Source: Uranotaenia lowii
Taxonomy: Eukaryota > Arthropoda > Insecta > Diptera > Culicidae
Direction of reading: 5' to 3'
DNA length: 64,000 bases
Assembly: GCF_029784155.1 (NCBI RefSeq)
Contig: NC_073691.1
Span: 137,342,409-137,406,408 of the forward strand
A model generated the notes under the pieces. It saw nothing but the letters and a program-made list of their open reading frames with translations. It was not told the origin of the DNA and did not search any database. Positions 45,505 through 56,815 of the stretch are shown one piece after another (the stretch's first letter is position 1; every line of letters starts with the position of its first letter). The position numbers were made by a program, and so were the translations under genes.

Positions 45505-46047
45505 TTATGCTTTTCGGCTGTTCAGTCAAAAAAAATCGAAAACGATTTTTCGATGATTCCGACGTTTAGATGCTGTCTAGCATCATCCTCAGGGAATTAA
45601 TCGGATCGTTTCATGTAAAAATTGATTGCATATGTGAAGGTGATTTTTCACTTTTTTGCCCTATTTTCCTTATTGTTTTTTGTGTCGCAGTTTAAATTTT
45701 TAAAATTTAAAATTTTTACGATCTTCGATCAGGTATGATCGAAGCGATATAATTTGTATAATGATTTCCAAAATGGCTATCAAGAAACGATATTGTCTCT
45801 TGGTAGCCATTATTAAAACTAGACCGCTCCAATTAGACCGCGTTGACCGTAAGAGTTTCAAAAATTTAAACTGCGACACAAAAACAATAGTGAAAATAGG
45901 GCAAAGAAGTAGACAATAAGCTTCATATATGCAATCACTTTTTACGTGATACGATCCGATTAATTCCCTGAAGATGGTGCTGAACAGCATCGAAACGTCG
46001 GAATAATCGAAAAATCGTTTTCGAAACTTTTCGACTGAACTGCCGAA
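45505..46047. repeat. Palindromic repeat with hammerhead-like motifs in both arms
   Basis: Left arm 45508-45715 and right arm 45850-46045 are inverted copies, with 'ttcggctgttcagtc' mirrored by 'gactgaactgccgaa' and 'cgcagtttaaattttt' mirrored by 'aaaaatttaaactgcg'. Between them a further 'aatggctatcaagaaacg' / 'ctcttggtagccatt' hairpin forms the centre. The right arm holds a near-canonical hammerhead core. Probably a non-autonomous element. Confidence 0.6.
45963..46004 (+). ncRNA. Hammerhead-ribozyme-like motif
   Basis: ATTCC (stem I) - CTGAAGA - T - GGTGCT/GAAC/AGCATC (stem II, one G-U) - GAAAC - GTC - GGAAT (stem I). The conserved core CTGANGA and GAAA and a GTC cleavage triplet are present; stem I pairs 5 of 5. 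There is one extra T before stem II, and stem III is almost absent, as in minimal hammerheads of Penelope-like elements, which work as dimers. The left arm has the same motif with GAAA changed to TAAA and CTGAAGA to CTGAGGA. No evidence of activity. Confidence 0.45.
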
Positions 46048-46690
46048 TAACAATCGCATCAAATTATCCAGTCGACTTCTCCTTAATTCCACTTTTCAGT
46101 ATATTACTGAGAAATATGATAAGAATTGTTTAAGGTACATCATTTTTGAATGGGACCTTTTCAATATGACCTTTTCATCGAATCGTCGAATCATCGACCC
46201 TTCAAATCGAAATTCATTTTAATTATTTCAGTTTTTAAACATTTTCATTTTTTTTCTGACACTGATTACATTGGTTATTTAAGCTGTTATGTGTTCACCT
46301 TATAAATTTACTGAATAGTAGAACATAGTTCCGTATCCGAAAAACTACTCCTGGGTATTGCACTTCCGACCAGTTGCATCACAATTCCTAAACAAGACAT
46401 CGCCAGACGTTCCTAGGTGTGCGGTTTGATATCAAACGTTTATTTGGCTGTGAAGAGAAATTAGCGCCATAAATGAATTTTCGCAGCTGGTCTAGCGTTT
46501 GACGGAACCAACCAGACGTCGCGTTATTCGGTGCATTGCGTTCTCAGAACTAGAATGGTTCAAATGGGTATGCTTGAATGTTTTACGGTGTAAAATTCGA
46601 AAATTGTTGCATTTTGCATCTGATGATTTACACTGTCATAATTTACGTCTGATTGTGAGGTAATTTCCCAAATTACAAAAAATCGTTTTA
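46048..46690. other. Non-coding sequence
   Basis: No feature supported between the palindromic repeat and the DD37E-type element. Confidence 0.3.
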
Positions 46691-47987
46691 AGGAGTGTAT
46701 CGAAAAATAACTATAAACATATTTGGGCATTCTACTTACTAACGCGTAAACGCGCACAACTGTGCTCACCTGTATGTAGATTCTGGATCTGTCAAGAGCG
46801 CTTTGTTTACGTTTGCAACATTCGTTTCTCCCAAAATGTCGCGAATTAAAAAAAGAAGTTAAAATTCGTGTGTTGGACACTTGGATGCGAGAGAAGGGCA
46901 TCTCGATGAATGAAGTGGCGAAACATTTCGGCATACGTTTGATGATTTTCCAGGAAGAGGCAGAAAACCAAGACCATCTGACCCAAATCTGGACCGTAAG
47001 GTAATCAAACTCATCAACCGGAATCGATCGATGTCCATACGGATTTTTTTTTTTAAATTTGTTGTTGTCCTAAGACGGCTAAGACCAGGAAGGTCCAGCT
47101 TGCCTCATACGGGATTTGGCGAAAAAAGCTGGGACATCGATCGAAATGGTACAGCGGATCAAGAAGCGGAACAACCTGAAGACATACAAAAAGCACAGAG
47201 TGTCCAAATAAACGGCTGAACAAAAATCACGAGCCAAAACCAGAGCCCGTAAGCTGTATCATCGGATTTTGCAGAAGCCTGATGCGTGCATTCTCATGGA
47301 CGATGAAACTTATGCAAAAGAAGATTCCAGTACTCTTCCGGGACCACAATTCTACATTGGAGCTATTGGGGAGGATGTGAGTGACCACGAGAAGTCGATT
47401 GAGGTGGAAAAATTTGGCAAGAAAGTGCTCCTGCGGATTGAAGTCGGCGAGTTTCTTTACAAAAGGAACAATAAATGCCGATATCTACCAAAAGGAGTGT
47501 TTGCAGAAAAGGTTGCTGCCACTATATAAGAAACATACGACTCCACCATTGTTCTGGTCGGATTTGGCGTCAACCCACTAAGCTAAATCAACTCTTAGAT
47601 GGTTTGAGGATAACGATATAAATTTCGTTGAGAAAGATATTAACCTACAAAACTGCCCCCAGCTTCGCCCCATAGAACGATATTGGGCTATCGTCAAGAG
47701 AGTTCTCAAAAAGGATGGTAAGGCCAACAGGACCATGGCGGTTTTCAAGAAAAATTTGAATGCTGTGGCCAAGAAGTGTGCTCAATAAGCTGTACGAAAC
47801 CGAATGAAACGCGTCAAGTCGAAAGTCCGAGAATATTACCAATAATTACTTTTTTACTTGTATTTCTTTATAAACTGTCAGAATAAGCTTTTTAAAACAC
47901 TTCCGAACTGTTCCTTTGTTTGAATCGTCAATAAAATCAATACAATGAAAAAAAAATGTGTTTATAACTTATTTTCGATACACTCCT
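46691..47987 (+). mobile_element. Complete-length DD37E-like mariner element with TA duplication
   Basis: TA at 46689-46690 and 47988-47989. Ends AGGAGTGTATCGAAAAATAA and, inverted, AGGAGTGTATCGAAAATAAG. Length 1297 bp, normal for Tc1/mariner elements. It carries a transposase on +, annotated separately. Confidence 0.8.
46834..47844 (+). pseudogene. DD37E-like transposase, disrupted
   Basis: ATG 46834 opens an N-terminal helix-turn-helix region (LKKEVKIRVLDTWMREKGIS, MNEVAKHFGI), followed by shifted frames. The catalytic part 47269-47529 has CILMDDETYAKEDSSTLPGP (first Asp) and runs to PKGVFAEKVAATI, then a stop. In shifted frames come FWSDLAST (second Asp), FVEKDINLQN and CPQLRPIERYWAIVKRVLKK (Glu). 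All catalytic residues are recoverable by eye, but at least three shifts or stops break the frame. DD37E spacing is inferred from family motifs, not counted across an intact frame. Confidence 0.75.
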
Positions 47988-47989
47988 TA

Positions 47990-48770
47990 AAAATGATAAT
48001 TCAAATCTACTATCAAGACATTTTTAGTCAATATCGTAAACACGTTGTATTGAGTGATTTTCTATCATTCATTTGAATCGTTGAATCGGACAGCAGCTCG
48101 GTTAGTCTGTTAATGTCGTCAAAATATTACGATAATGCTAATTCGATATTAACGATTTAAGCTAAATGAATTGATATACACTACACTGTTTCCCACCACG
48201 CACCATGCCGATCTAATTAAGAAAATTAAGTTTTAATAAAGGATTGGTGATTTCTAGTATAATCTGACAATTACGGATAATATCCAATACATGAATATTG
48301 CTTTCATCAATCCATTTTTAAAGTCTGGAAAATCAGGGCACTCTGAGCAAAAACCTGTGTCTGACCGATATCAGGACGAAGGGTCAAAAGTCTGTTTTTC
48401 ACAGACAAATATGGGCACCTGGCAACCCAGATCATCGGTGTTTGTGATAAAAAGCTTGATTTTCTTAGCGATATCTTATCTCCCCTTATCTTTTTGCATC
48501 TCTTTAGTTTTTAAAGTTTAAAGAACAAATTTAAAAACATTTTAACACCGAAAACAAATAACTTGCACTGTAAATCTACCAATACTGTCAGTGCAGTTGA
48601 AATCCCTAGATTTCGCGCTGGTGAATCACTTTTGGTAGAAAAAGTACCTACCTTTCAAGAATATTTTGGTGTCGATATGAAACTTATGTCCATCAAATAA
48701 AAGTTAATTGCCATAGTCTTTCTGCCATCGCTGATTACCAAACAAACTGCATAAACCGTCTGCCGTTTGG
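47990..48770. other. Non-coding sequence
   Basis: 48340-48430 ('tgtgtctgaccgatatcagg...cacctggcaaccca') looks like a MITE end similar in its 'gggttgccaggtg' to 42905, but no partner was found. Confidence 0.3.
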
Positions 48771-49589
48771 GGGCATCCATTAATTACGTAACGCTCCTAG
48801 GGGGGGGAGGGAGTAAGCTTGAGCGTTACGAATTGTGACATAGGGGAGGGGGGGAGGTATGCTCATCGTTACGTAACGATTTTTTCCTTAAAATTTCAGT
48901 TTAATCGCAGCTATTATGATGACATGCAATTTTTGCAGAATGATAAGCCCACCAAAATCAGTTTCAAATTTGTAAGCTTCAATATGATTAAACTGGTTTG
49001 TAACCTTCCCTTTTTAATGATTCTAAGATAGACTCCTTAAACTGTGTATTGGACATCCAAGAAATAATCGCTAGAAAACCGAATATTAGATTTGTACATT
49101 TACCCTCAAGAACTCTATTCAACCTTAAGACGGAAATTTTACTTTTTTTTCTCAATTCATTTAAAAAATGCAATTTTGGTTATTCCGAAGAATATTACTT
49201 AGTGGAGTATATTTTACATAATTGTATAATTTATTTTGCTCCTTGAACAAAATAAATTAAACAAGGTAGATCATCAGTTAACAAGCACAGAACAACTAGT
49301 AATAAGACAATCATATTATTTTATCAGAGAGTTATCATCAATGAGTACTAAAAAGCGATTTGAATAGATATTAATTCCGTTTCGAAGAACGTTAATTAAC
49401 TTTATATTAAAATCTTTTCTTATCATCGAAAACCATTATTCAAAAAATGAAAAGTGTGGGGGGGGGGGGGTAATTATCAGCGTTACGTAATTTTCATAGG
49501 GGGGTACGTCCAAGCGTGACGATTTGTGACATACGGGGGGGAGGGGGTCAAATAAGTGCATATTTTGCGTTACGTAATTTATGGATGCC
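48771..49589. mobile_element. MITE with GGCATCCAT.AATTACGTAACGC ends and poly-G tracts
   Basis: Left end GGCATCCATTAATTACGTAA, right end inverted GGCATCCATAAATTACGTAA. G-tracts of 7-10 Gs adjoin both ends (48801-48855 and 49460-49555). No coding capacity and no clear target duplication. Confidence 0.7.
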
Positions 49590-50029
49590 GCCTTTGGCCG
49601 ATGTTATTTTTCACTCTCCTTTGTCATTGAAGGGAAAGGGATGAGAATGGGAGAGGAATGACCCGCATAAATCAGTATTATACAATAACGATTTCCATTA
49701 TCTTCTTCCAGACACACGAAAGATTAGCTTTATAGTTTTGGATTATTGATGCACGATTAAGGTAGTCTTATTTCCATGAAATGGAATCGTTTGGACGCAC
49801 TTTACGATACAGCGAACGGGTCGTTAAGTAGAGTAACCATTCATTTTTTTTTTGCTGTTTTCTACTCGTTCTGAAGCGAGTTGGATCATACGTGGAATCT
49901 TTAGTGAATGTAAAAAGATAAAAATTAATTTCCAAAATTAGCTTTATAAACTTTTATTTTTCATAATATAATTTTTATAATAAACTTTCCAATATTCACC
50001 TTTTTTAATTAAAATTCTTTTATATGCGA
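49590..50029. other. Non-coding sequence
   Basis: No feature supported. Confidence 0.3.
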
Positions 50030-50129
50030 TGATTGCGTGTGCTACTGCTCCTGATGTTTATACGGTGGCGGAGAGATAGATAAAACCGGAAAACTGACTT
50101 GTGGTGCTGTTGGATTGCCCACATTGCAA

Positions 50130-50512
50130 CTTTTTCCGCCTATGAGTACGCGAACGTCTTCCTCCTCTGAGCTTTTGCCGGTTTTGTCTTGAGGTCACCT
50201 GCAGCCGTGGTTCCATCGTCATCGCCTGAAATTGCAAGCATTTTCCAGATGTTCACCATTTCGCCTTCTAGATGTTCCATAAGCTGTGCTTGGTCTGAAT
50301 CTAGTTTGCCACAGCTTCTGGTATCCCTTCTTTGCCGAATTCTATCGGTGGGAGAGAATGGATTTAACTACCTAATATATTTTCCTCTAAATACAAAGAT
50401 TTTTACTTTACCTTCATCACTTGCACATGTCGTCATTCCCGGCGGCTTCCGCGTAGTCTTCGGAGGTTCCGTAATCCGTACGCTACCTCCCACAATTCCG
50501 GAACAGGGAAAA
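50130..50512 (-). pseudogene. Unrecognised reading frame with one internal stop
   Basis: On the - strand one frame encodes PCSGIVGGSVRITEPPKTTR and CASDEG, then, after an AT-rich stretch with a TAG at 50372, NPFSPTDRIRQRRDTRSCGK, QLMEHLEGEMVNIWKMLA and KAQRRKTFAYS before a stop at about 50135. Composition and continuity look coding-like. A GTAA...TAG pair around the stop could be an intron, but at about 40-48 bp it would be too short. I do not recognise the protein; a transposon ORF or a pseudogene is possible. Confidence 0.3.
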
Positions 50513-50529
50513 AATTGGTGAAAATGTGG

Positions 50530-52400
50530 TCATGTTTGTTGACGTGACAGCAGAAAACACAATGCGCGTTGCAAAAAAAATCTTTTAATTTGCAAAATGA
50601 TTAATCTTATCTTTCTCGAATATTTTTTTTTATCATTTCGACGTGTTGCAAAAATAATCAATTTCATTAAAGAAGTATTAACCGTACCCAATCTCTGTCG
50701 ATCAATATCTTTCCGAAATGATATTACATCCATATTATCGAAGGCACATTTAGCCAAAACACAATGTGAAACGTTACTATTAAGGTAATCAGAACGAAAT
50801 AGTACTTAAGATTCAGCATATCATATTTGATTATGCGGGGAGAGACTAGAAACTGTTTTTTTTTGCCAGCCGGTTTACATACACACGCACAGCTCTCGGT
50901 TGGTTTTTTTTTTGCCGTCGGTAGGGAACAGAGGGGTGACAGCCCTATCCTTTGTCATTGATTTTGACAACCATCAAAATTACGGGCCCACGATTTTGTG
51001 GGCCCATAACAAACCTGACATTTTGCTGTCAAGGAACCGGACTAGATGTCAAATACTAGAGAATTATGAATGATTGCCCACCAACACAACAATCATTCTG
51101 GTTCCTCATTGGTTGAAATTTTGACTTTTTCAACTCTGTACTGCTTTGAGCGGAAAACACCATAAACGTTTCTCCCGATGGATAGAAAAAAAGAAAAAGA
51201 TTCTTGTTCGCAAGAAGAACCAGATTGTCACCCCCCTGGTAGGGAACAAATGCCGCATTTGTTTATGCACTGGTGCACCACTAGGTGCTGTCAATCTGTT
51301 TGTTTATTCGGACAGTGTTGCACTGGTTTTGACCTGGTGTTGCACTGCCATCGGGCGGTAGTGCCCCGAAAATTTTGTCAGTGTTGCGAGAGCGTGCGAG
51401 TGAGTGAGGTAGCAAGACACTGGCGACGATTTGAGTTTGTTTTTATCGGGTACGGTGGAACACTGAACGAGGGAAGAAAACAAATACGGTAAAAGAATTT
51501 TTTTCTATTGCTGGTTTACATTCACACGCAGCGCTCGTTATATAATTCGACAATATCCTTCTGGATGATTGTTTCCATCTAGCTTTGTCTTGTGATGGAA
51601 TATGGAGTATGTTTTATTTGGTTTCTTTCAGACATATGCAATGCGGTTTTGTTGGGAAGACAATGCCTGTATTAGAAAGTTTGTTAATGCCAGTCCGGCA
51701 TAGAATCTTATACCGAAGCTTCCACCTCCAAGGAAGTTCCTTATTGGAGTCGGGACTGATTTGTGGATGTGTTTCGTTTGCACGGTATTAGGGGTTGGAG
51801 GTTGGCAAATAACAACTAATTCAATTTTAGTCCATGTTGGGCTGGTCGACTTTTTCCCAGGACCCGGCAACGTTACACGATTTGTCTGTGTATCGTGTGA
51901 CCAACATCTTTTAAATAAGTGGTCGTGAATCTCGTATTTAAGCTTTTTTCCTCAGATTTAAGCTTTTTTTGCCTTGAGAGCATAGGAGATAAAAGTTCAA
52001 ATCTGAAGAAAAAAGCTTAAATCTGTCAAAAAAGGGGAAAATCTGAGGGGAAATCTGAGAGATGTGCTCCATACGGTTTGAATAGCGTTGCCGCCGCCTG
52101 CTTTTCCCATGCTCGGCTTTTAAATGTTAACACTTTTGAGTTGATAAATGTTAAGAAACGCTCAACGGCATCATTTATGCCAAGAACATTCGACTTCTGA
52201 GAACAGGAGATTTCTAAAACTTTAAACCATATAAAATATGTCGATGTTCCAAGTCAAATCTAAACATAGAACAAATTTTGAACCACCTCAGTGAATGACG
52301 ATTCATCACAAGCACCTTCGTCCGGGTAATATTTGTTTGGCCAAACCAGGAGGACGTCACAGTCGAAAGTGTTTTTTTTTGTTTGGTTTGGTTCGGCTAC
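50530..52400. other. Upstream intergenic region with a hairpin and repeat scraps
   Basis: 51685-51745 resembles 6710-6775 inverted. CAGATTTAAGCTTTTTT at 51953-51969 recurs inverted at 52009-52025. GC-higher stretch 51280-51470 has small frames (51146-51361, 51178-51492) with no recognised domain. Confidence 0.35.
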
Positions 52401-52515
52401 CTCTCGTTCAATCAAAGTCGTGCCCGATCGGCATTCCCAAAAATTTGGTGACAATGTCTGTGGTCCCAATAGCGCCAATCCGTGCTCTAAGCGCACGTAA
52501 TGTGAGGGCAATTGT

Positions 52516-52523
52516 TTTAAATA
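52516..52523 (+). promoter_or_regulatory. TATA-like box of the small secreted-protein gene
   Basis: TTTAAATA, followed 34 bp later by CACAGTTG, a reasonable initiator, about 105 bp before the ATG at 52656. Positional evidence only. Confidence 0.35.
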
Positions 52524-52655
52524 CCCTCCCGGAACAAATTTTGGGGCACAGTTGTCGCTTGATTGCCTTCCGCGCGTTGTGACGATTAAATTGATAGTAG
52601 TTTTGCCTGTCGGGTAGACTTGTAGTTCGAAGCTTTGTTATTTTGATTTTGAAAA

Positions 52656-55600
52656 ATGTCTGTTCGATCGAATATCGTCGTTCTGGTGTACATCGTTCTA
52701 TGTTGTCTTCTACCGGCGGCACTCGGTGAGCAGCAGGATCAACAAACTGTTGCAGGTCGGTGAGATTGAAAGTGAAAGCGTTTTTGTAAAAATTGATTTG
52801 TGACCTCAAAGCAATTTGCGAACTGATGATAAGCAAATCTTCAATGATCGTCGATGTGTTGAAGCGGTGAAGTGGAACAATTGACGAGACATTGGACATT
52901 GGAAAAGCGAAGAAATATGAATACAATGATCAGTGGTTGATTTCGTGGCTTTAGAAAACGTGCAGTTGGTCTTTGGAAAAACTTAGAGTTCGGACAGCTG
53001 AAACAAATATTATTTATGTCATCGAATTATCGTGATAGCCAGTGATTTGTTTGAACAAGTTCGTGTGGTTAAAAATTATCAATTTTGTGTCCGTTCTTAC
53101 GTTCAATGTTGTTGAGTGATAACAGCTCCAATACCTTAAGGCTTCCATCGTCTTGGTTTTACTCATTCAGTCCTTCTTTTTTATGTATGGGGTTGATGGT
53201 GCATTTTATAAGTAGGATGCCGCTAATAATAATCAATTATCTTTCAGTCCGTTGTAGGATCAGCAGGATCAGGTTTTCTTGCAAGACCTTAGGATTCCGT
53301 AAAACAATTCAAATTGCTGCGACATTTATTGACATGAATAAGGGACAATTCCGATTGGACTAGCATCCAAGAAACAGTTTGTTTACCTGTTTCTTGGATG
53401 CTAGTCCAGTGTTTACTTTTCTCAGGTTTTGCATAGCATCCGGTTCTACCAGGATGAATCCGGCAATCCTGAATACAATTACTATTGATTAATTTGTTCG
53501 ATTTCATGTAAGATTATTTATTTCATACAAAGCCAAGAACATAATAATAGTTTTTTTTAAATGTTTATCTTTATGAATATTGCCAATTTGAAATGTGTAT
53601 CAGTGGGAAATTGTTAATTTGATAAATTTATTACATTTTAACCCTTGCTTACCCACAAGGTTTCCAAGTTTTAAAAATAGAAAAAATGATTTTAACGAAA
53701 ATTCTAGAAAAACAGATGTCCTCATCACTCCCAGACATTTTTATCCGCTAGAGTTCGTGGAGTGCCAATTTGACACCCCTGCCTGACTAAACCTAAACTT
53801 CTATATATAACTTGTTTCACAACCGATTTTTATAAAATTTATTGTTATAGTTAACCTCGTAACGTAACTCTAATATGTTTTTCGTACAACATTCAACTAC
53901 GATACTGCAATTTTCTGTTATTCAAAATCTGAGAAATAAAATTCGAAAATACATGCATCGGAAAAAAGATTGTAGACCAGTTTCGAAATGCTCAAATACA
54001 ATTTTACTTAGTGTTCAACTGAAACAAAAAGCTATACGTTGCTCACAAGGATTATTTTTTTTTCTTTATTTTTTTTAAAGATCATGACTGCAAAAAAATG
54101 TAAAAAAAGTGGTGTGAAACCGTGCTTTTCAATCTATGAATAGTCAAAACTGTTTCAGTCTTAGGAGATAAACTTTGAAAAGTGGATCAGCAATTTTAAG
54201 TAATTTGAAATATTTTAGCACCTTAAGATTTACAAACACGAAACACAGAGTTTTAGAAGAATTTTCATATGTAGCAGTTTTTCAAACTTTTTGTCAATTA
54301 GCAATTTTCATGATTTTCTTACACTTAAAATCAGCTTTGCACTTGGATAACCTTCTTTTACAGTTGAGAAAAAGGACATTTAGCCGGATCCGGACTCGGA
54401 TTACTATTAAAGCTGTTTCTTCAATAATACTGAACGGATTTTCATAAACTATACCATTTTGGAATCCCCTACATGTTCACTATAAACTTTTTGTTTTGTA
54501 AAAACATCAAAATCAATGAGAAATCACATTTTTTGTGATTTGAACTGAAAAGAATAAGTGAATTTATTGGACATAAGATAAGTTGGTATGAATCTTATCC
54601 TAATTTTTGGTGCGACGGTCATGATTTCTTATTCAGAAATTTCCTACTGAGAATTTCAAACATCACGCCACTCGAGATAACATTTGAGTTTTTTTATCTG
54701 GAATTTTAAATAACATTTGAAAAAAATGTGTGCCGACTTAAAACAAAGCGGCTTTCCTTCTTAAGTAAAAAAATATAAATAGTAAAATGATTTTTTTTAA
54801 ACAAAAATCAAAAAGATTAACAGCTTAAAAAGAAGCTTCACACAGCTGTTTTTATTTGACAGATTTTTTTTTGTTTTTTATTTATTATATTTAATATCAG
54901 TAGTCATTTTTGAATAAGGCGAATACACCAAATGTAAACAAATGGTGTTATCAGCTGGGTGATAAAGTAGGGAAGATAATGGCATAACGAGCACCCGGGG
55001 CATAGTAAGCTCAATTGAGCCTTTTGGTGTGGGGGAGTGTGGTGGGCCGCTACAAAAAAAATATATAAAAAAAAGCACTTCTCTTTTCTGCAAAAAGTAC
55101 GCATTAGTAAGATGTCGGAGAAGTAATATCAGCAGACTCGATTTCGATTCCTGCTCAAGGAGATTTTTTTTTTATTTACCATTCATGATCGAATATTTTG
55201 ATTGTTGCATTATATGACTAGCAGCATCTTGGCGGATGATGCAAATCACCAAAAACATAATGTATGAGTGTGTGTGAATTGCCGCTCATCGTGCCCCGAT
55301 TAATGGTACTTATACTGCTCCAGAGGTGTTTTCATTATGCCCCTAGTAGGGGCCCCCTACAGTCAATTGTTTTCAGCTTTTGGCAAAATTATTTAAAATT
55401 CATTTTTAAACGTTTTTATCTAGTTTTTCAAGTTTCAGCCAACTAAGAAGTAGACTATTTTAGTGTTCGAACACGAAACAATGATGTAACTCACATATTA
55501 TAGCTGTTTTCTATGGTTAAATAAGCGTTTTCCTTAAGGTGGCCATTATGCCCTTATCTCCCCTACACTGGACTCTTTTTTCTAAACGATCTAACGTGGT

Positions 55601-56815
55601 TTTAAAGGTTTTTAAGGTTTTTTTTTTTAAATAAGACGACTATCGAACACGTCAAAACAGGTACTTGACATTGCCGCTCTTCCACAAACCACTCCTGGGT
55701 TTAAAGGGTGTTCGGATCTAAAAGTGGTCAGACTTGATTGCGTGTAAATTGAGTACCTATTTGTTTTTTTTAAATCAAAGTATCTTTCATATTTAAAGTT
55801 CAATAGGTATAGAAGACGAAAAAATGCTCAGTAAAGATTTCGGTTGACCTGGTCCAAATTGGCGATCCTTTCGTTTGACGCCTGCCTTCAGATTTTGTAC
55901 AGTCACCTTATCCACTCACTTCGGCGCAGAACGCTAGTTTGCTTTGAACTGCTTCTCGCTGCTTACAGTTTTTTTTGGGTCTTCCCCGAAAACTTTTAAT
56001 ACTTTGGTGACATCTGATTTCACCACATTCAAAAATTTTGCTATTTCTGCGGCGTAGTTTGGATTTTCACGACGCATGTAGGTACAAAATTCTGATTCGT
56101 AGCCCTTCTCGCTTGGACGCCATTTTGAAATCTAAAGACTAAATAGAATCATTATTCTACATACACACCTTAAAAATGAGGGGTGTTCAGGCGTTTTTCA
56201 TGAATGATGAGAAAGAATACTAAATAGCTACTCAACAGAATTTTGGACCGGAATAGTCACTAAGAGATAATGCAGAAAATCCGGAATAACCGTAGAAGAA
56301 AACAACACTCAGATCAGATCATTGAGCTTAACGATTTCAGTCTGATCACTTAAAAATGGTCAACTAGGATGGAAACGATGATTTTTTCAAAATTGAGAAA
56401 TTTTACATTGAGAAATTTTACTTTTGTTGCATTGCTCCCTAAATCTCAGAATCAATAGCAGACTCATTTTTTTACCTTCTTCTACTTGCAGAAAGTCGAA
56501 CATTTGGCCACCACTTCCTGAAACGTGTCAGCTTTGCCATGATACCAGCTGCATTCGTAGTCGGAGTAATCACAACGCTCCTATCGGCACTAACCGTTGT
56601 TTCCATGAAGGGCTTGGGAGTCGGAGTATGAAAAAAAAATTTTTTTTTAATTGTAGAATTGTCAACAAATGATATCATTTTTTTTAATTTGTTTTCAGGT
56701 CATCCTTCTAGTGCTTGCCGTTTCGCAAATCCTAGCAAGAAGTTTCGCCGCACCTTTGCCTCCCCCACCAATCGCATACGCCGGTCATGGACACATTCCT
56801 CTGGTTTACCACTAG
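52656..56815 (+). CDS. Small secreted hydrophobic protein, Osiris-like C-terminal half
   Basis: Three exons, 52656-52755, 56492-56625 and 56699-56815, join through GT-AG introns in phases 1 and 0 to give 116 residues. Residues 1-24 are a strong signal peptide (VVLVYIVLCCLLPAALG). After a short linker, FLKRVSFAMIPAAFVVGVIT leads into a long hydrophobic run broken by one Lys (VVSMKGLGVG, then VILLVLAVSQILA), and the tail is Pro/Tyr/His-rich (APLPPPPIAYAGHGHIPLVY). The 'basic - IPxAxG - hydrophobic - single Lys - hydrophobic' plan is that of the DUF1676/Osiris membrane region, but the two-cysteine N-terminal domain is absent. Intron 1 (3.7 kb) could hide another exon. AATAAA at 56968-56973. It was not visible as one open frame. 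Not assigned to a named gene. Confidence 0.6.
53356..53408. repeat. 22-bp perfect hairpin in intron 1 of the small gene
   Basis: TGGACTAGCATCCAAGAAAC-AG at 53356-53377 pairs perfectly with 53387-53408 across a 9-base loop (tttgtttac). If transcribed with the gene it forms a stable hairpin. Confidence 0.85.
53409..54969. other. Intronic sequence, no recognised feature
   Basis: AT-rich; no frame with family resemblance. Poly-A/T runs only. Confidence 0.3.
54970..55563. mobile_element. TA-flanked MITE (GGG.AGATAA.GGCATAA ends)
   Basis: TA at 54968-54969 and 55564-55565. Ends GGGAAGATAATGGCATAACG and, inverted, GGGGAGATAAGGGCATAATG. 594 bp, inside intron 1 of the small secreted-protein gene. 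Its right half is homologous to 31260-31541. A tRNA B-box-like 'gatttcgattcctgctc' lies at 55139-55155. Confidence 0.7.
55700..56135 (-). pseudogene. N-terminal piece of a DD37E-like transposase
   Basis: On the - strand, from about 56129: MASKREG, then in another frame MRRENPNYAAEIAKFLNVVK and SDVTKVLKVFGEDPKKTVSS, a helix-turn-helix N-terminus of the mariner-superfamily type, and VTVQNLKAGVKRKDRQFGP. The catalytic part is missing. 'gggtgttcggatctaaaag' (55708) may be the terminal repeat. It sits in intron 1 of the small gene. Confidence 0.5.

Noticed and set aside
52408..52926. 172-codon frame on the - strand
   Set aside because: Antisense to the first exon and promoter of the small secreted-protein gene; no family resemblance.
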